A stretch of 64,000 nt of DNA from Liolophura sinensis. Taxonomy: Eukaryota; Mollusca; Polyplacophora; Chitonida; Chitonidae. The notes below the pieces were generated by a model. That model saw nothing but the letters and a program-made list of their open reading frames with translations. It searched no databases and was not told the origin of the DNA. The stretch lies in assembly GCF_032854445.1 (NCBI RefSeq), contig NC_088307.1:27690547-27754546 (forward strand), read 5' to 3'. Positions 60,901-64,000 of the stretch are shown piece by piece (the stretch's first letter is position 1; every line of letters starts with the position of its first letter). A program made the translations under genes and the position numbers.

Positions 60901-63885
60901 AGATAAGTTGGTTGAATTATAACCAAACTATCCCTTTTTATATGATGTTCTCTCCTCAAGTTTCAAAGATAAACTGGTTATGTTTGCATTTCTATATTCA
61001 TTACACAGAGATGACCGCTTTGATCTGCCGTCTCCTATTGTCATGTCGTTGTGAACCGCCATCTTACAGGTCATGTGACCCGGAAACGCATACGTTTTGG
61101 CGACTATTTTAAAAGAGATAACTTGCATTCGCCAAACGCACAGTGCATGAATAAACCAAATTTTCAAACATGTTATATATTTGGCGCAGCTCCACTAAAG
61201 ACAAAAGCTTTCAGAAAAGGTCACAGTGCGAGAGTTACATGCTTAAGGCAAATGCCAAGAATGATTTTTTGCTAAGCACATAGATGTTGTGTGCTCCGGG
61301 CGTTTACAACGAACACTTCAATTTCTCTTCATTCAAAAACCTGATCGACGCCATATAGGTGAAACTTCTTCGAAGACGTCGTAAACACAACTAAAAAAAT
61401 AAATAAGGCACTATCCTGGAAATTTTCACAAAGATCACGAGGCCAATACATATTGCTAAAGTCATATCATGTTTTGCCATAACGCACCACTTTGAAGTCA
61501 TGCAGGGCCAGAGAGTTTTGAGCGTTGAGTCTGTAAGCCTCGGCCGACACCATCAGTATGGTCCGTTCCTTCACGTTGATGACAACCGACTCGTGAGTCG
61601 CTATGTTGCCATGGAGACGCTTCCACGAAATCCACTGAAACAAAATAGAACCGCGAAACCAACGTTTGTACAGATAACGAGTTTCATGGAAAGTACCGAT
61701 AAAAAGAAGCTAACAAGGAGAAATTGCTAACCTCCTCCAAAACTATCGATGGCAGAAAAGTAAACAGTATAATGATGATAATTATCCGGCAAAATACTTG
61801 GCATTTAGAAATTGAGAAGCCATATCACTCATCTGGAAGCGGTTTGGAACTTACACCGGAAATGCCATACCTAGGTGGTAAATACAATGTGTTTTTTATT
61901 AGTCAAAACGACAAACTGTTTTGAATGGAAATTCCGAAAATGATAAATTCGGCTATTATTTATCGAGCTGGTTGACGGCCTGACATTGTGCGAATCGGGC
62001 TGTAGTCCTCTTTGATACTAGTGGATGGCGCGTCAAAAACAGCAAGGATTCATCAGAAAGCCTTTCAATCTTCAGCCAGTTTCATCACGTGATACAAATA
62101 GGAGACTTGTAATTGCATGCATTACTACTGTTCCGAGTAGATCAGCTAATAAAGTAGTCCCCTCTATCAGGAAAAAGGCCTCAGTACGTAACGTAAAATA
62201 TGTATACCCGTCATTGTTTTTTTTTTTCTGTTTTTTTTTGGCTACTTTCCGTTATAATTCCCTCATTATGCAATATCACAGAGCACGCCTTTAAACACAG
62301 TAACTAGAAGAAAGGTAAAAGAAAATTCTTTTCATATCTGTTGTTACATAGTTATTGTCACCTGTGTACTGCTTAAGTGACGTGCGCTGTTTGTTAACAA
62401 TTTAAACATACCTCTTGATTTGCGGAACTTTTCTCGGCTTGGAGATGGAATATTACCCCAGCAAAAACGGCACCAAGAACCAAAGCGGTGGAGAGTGCAG
62501 CAATCAGGGCGAATGCAGAGCGTTTGTGTTCTCCTCTAGCTGGAGTACAATCCTCTTGGTTATACTGTGAAAACATTGTGAATCCACGTACGCAAAATTT
62601 TAAACAACACAACTAAACGATATTCATAAACAAACATAAAATCAATGGTGCACCCAGAGCTTTGTAGAACACATTACAAATGTGAAATCAACTTGTGAAT
62701 GCTAATGTATATCTGTATCAATGCTGGAAGTTTTACCTTGCATTTAACCAACCAGATGACAACGAGCTGTACTTAGGAGTGTCTACACATACTGTGTCTT
62801 CTTCTGGTGCGGCGAGTTCATGCCGCCGAAGTGCTGCCGGCAGTGAAGTATTGTGCCAAAGAGACCTGGCACCACACCCGGTCACATTATTTTACATGTG
62901 GCCTACCAGTCCTGTTTCCCTGCTCCAACCTTTCAATGCTAAGCAAAAAAACAAAACAGGAAAAAAGCACCTTTCTCTGTGTTACCATTGGACTGGGCTT
63001 TGATCACAGATCTTCCCGAATTTGAGGTGTACGCTCTAACCACTACACAAGAGATAGGATTGATCAAGGCTACTAAATCTAATTACACCTTTGCTTAGTC
63101 ACGCCGCTGTTGTCTGGCCAAAACGCGGATATGGAGACGCCATTTTTTTTCAAAACAAGATCTCGTTTGTATGTAACTTGGGATTTTCGGAATCTACATT
63201 TATTTCGCTATCAGCATGCCGCATGCACGATTTTATTAGCAATTTCTTAGGAAACAGTCGATGACGAAATTAGGTTTAAAGGTTGTTCCGTAAAAGCCGT
63301 CGTAATTACCGCATGCAGCAATTAGGAGCTCACGTTTTTTGGCTGTGTTACAAGGCACGAGAGACAGTACGTGGGTAAGGGGAAGTAACTCTCCCCGCAA
63401 TCTGCCCAACTTCTTCCACCTATGAACCCGACCGATAATATACAAAATTTAATTTTTCCTAAGTACGGCGTTAAACCACATGTACTACTTATAATAGGTC
63501 GGTTATACACTTGTTGATAGACACAAGTCTGTGCTTTACACTCTGTACTATGTGACATCAAGGGGCCTACGTGAGCGGGGCAAATGTTTAGTTTGCCAGA
63601 GAGGCACAATGACCCAGGAACCTCACACCAATGCGGGCGTTGTGAGTTCTAGTCCAGTTCATGCAGGCTTCCTCCCTCTTGGTAGCAGTGATGAGAAATA
63701 TGTTCATTTAGCTTCTTTATCTAGGGGAATGTGTTCACAAGTCCATGTATGGATTAATCTATGTCAGCAGTGTGAAATATGAAAAAAAAACGAAAATAAA
63801 AAAGGACAAAAAAAATGCCTGATCTAAAATATTTACTTACCACTTTGTCCAATTTTATCTTATCTGCCATTTTTAGTCCCGTCAT
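57902..63885 (-). CDS. BRICHOS-domain type II membrane precursor, copy B3 (six exons)
   Basis: Exons 63885-63841, 62564-62412, 61634-61488, 59912-59811, 59104-58966 and 58002-57902 encode 228 residues with phases 0,0,0,0,1. The N-terminus is MTGLKMADKIKLDKV. Exon 2 has GEHKR followed by a signal-anchor helix (AFALIAALSTALVLGAVF). Exon 3 ends NSLALHDFKV; exon 4 carries Cys in NRCFV; exon 5 carries the NMTSSEL sequon and Cys181 in QFCAGVPAVWF. Exon 6 starts GITKRR and leaves an acidic tail of about 28 residues with one cysteine (ERLNCVYYEIDLPFW). Intron 5 holds a 71-bp minisatellite also found beside B0 and B4. The single tail Cys could pair between chains or with the membrane-proximal part; this is speculative. 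Confidence 0.85.
58160..58720. repeat. 71-bp minisatellite in intron 5 of B3
   Basis: About eight copies of the same unit as at 1690 and 37160, between exons 5 and 6 of B3. Confidence 0.8.
63560..63690 (+). mobile_element. SINE fragment in B3 intron 1
   Basis: Same insertion as 2741-2875. Confidence 0.65.
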
Positions 63886-63965
63886 TTTGTACAAATATGT
63901 GCTGACTTTTGCAGACATGTGAACAGTGTTCCGAGTTAACTAGAAACTGACAAAGCAAGGTCACG

Positions 63966-63972
63966 TTTTATA
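63966..63972 (-). promoter_or_regulatory. TATA box of B3
   Basis: Reverse-strand TATAAAA 81-87 bp upstream of the ATG. The B0 remnant keeps it at the identical distance. Confidence 0.6.
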
Positions 63973-64000
63973 TCGCCAAGGCCATGTGTTTTCATGCAAG

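Overview
The window is eukaryotic: small coding exons (45-153 bp) bounded by GT/AG splice sites, TATA boxes, a poly(A) signal, more than twenty copies or fragments of one tRNA-derived SINE, LINE and Penelope-like retroelement remains, a MITE and many minisatellites. The repeat style and gene content suggest a lophotrochozoan invertebrate (mollusc, annelid or brachiopod); the phylum cannot be fixed from the sequence alone.

The recognisable host genes all belong to one family: six-exon genes for small type II membrane precursors with a BRICHOS domain. Every full copy has the same exon plan (intron phases 0,0,0,0,1): exon 1 is a short N-terminus starting MTG or similar; exon 2 is a basic stretch and signal-anchor helix; exon 3 is a linker/strand; exons 4 and 5 are the BRICHOS core with one Cys each; exon 6 is a terminal exon that opens with a dibasic KR or RR site and encodes a short beta-prone tail unlike that of its neighbours. 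Four copies look intact: A1 (6263-8882, minus), P (22469-27699, plus), A2 (43361-47742, minus) and B3 (57902-63885, minus). Four are broken: B0 (exons 1 and 6 only, 1577-3058), A3 (exon 1 and part of exon 3, 15648-16310), B4 (exons 4-6, 36986-38744) and B5 (decayed exon 3 plus intron 3, about 53750-54450). A and B are two subfamilies recognised by flanks, introns and exon 1.

Layout: 1-3300 B0 and its flank; 3300-5760 satellite of 182-bp units; 6.1-9.4 kb gene A1; 9.6-12.4 kb flank with SINEs and an inverted-repeat element; 12.46-13.8 kb broken LINE; 14.65-16.3 kb minisatellite plus A3; 16.5-19.0 kb little recognisable; 19.03-21.53 kb 38-bp minisatellite; 22.4-27.85 kb gene P; 27.9-35 kb mostly unassigned, with SINEs and a MITE; 35.0-36.5 kb minisatellite, TA repeat and duplicated flank; 36.99-39.57 kb B4; 39.57-42.86 kb intron-like sequence of A type, then satellite largely inverted relative to the one at 3.3 kb; 43.3-48.3 kb gene A2; 49.49-53.6 kb decayed N-terminal GIY-YIG Penelope-like element (Naiad type); 53.75-54.45 kb B5; 54.46-55.81 kb 41-bp minisatellite; 55.8-58.0 kb duplicated flank; 57.9-64.0 kb gene B3.

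Functional reading (inference): BRICHOS domains act as intramolecular chaperones for beta-prone segments released by proteolysis. Annelid arenicin-type antimicrobial peptides and vertebrate Bri2 and proSP-C are known examples. Here a constant membrane-anchor/BRICHOS module is duplicated in tandem while the tail exon diverges, has been duplicated inside A1 and is shuffled by recombination. This fits a birth-and-death family of secreted peptides, possibly host-defence effectors. Most tails are not strongly cationic, so antimicrobial function is unproven.
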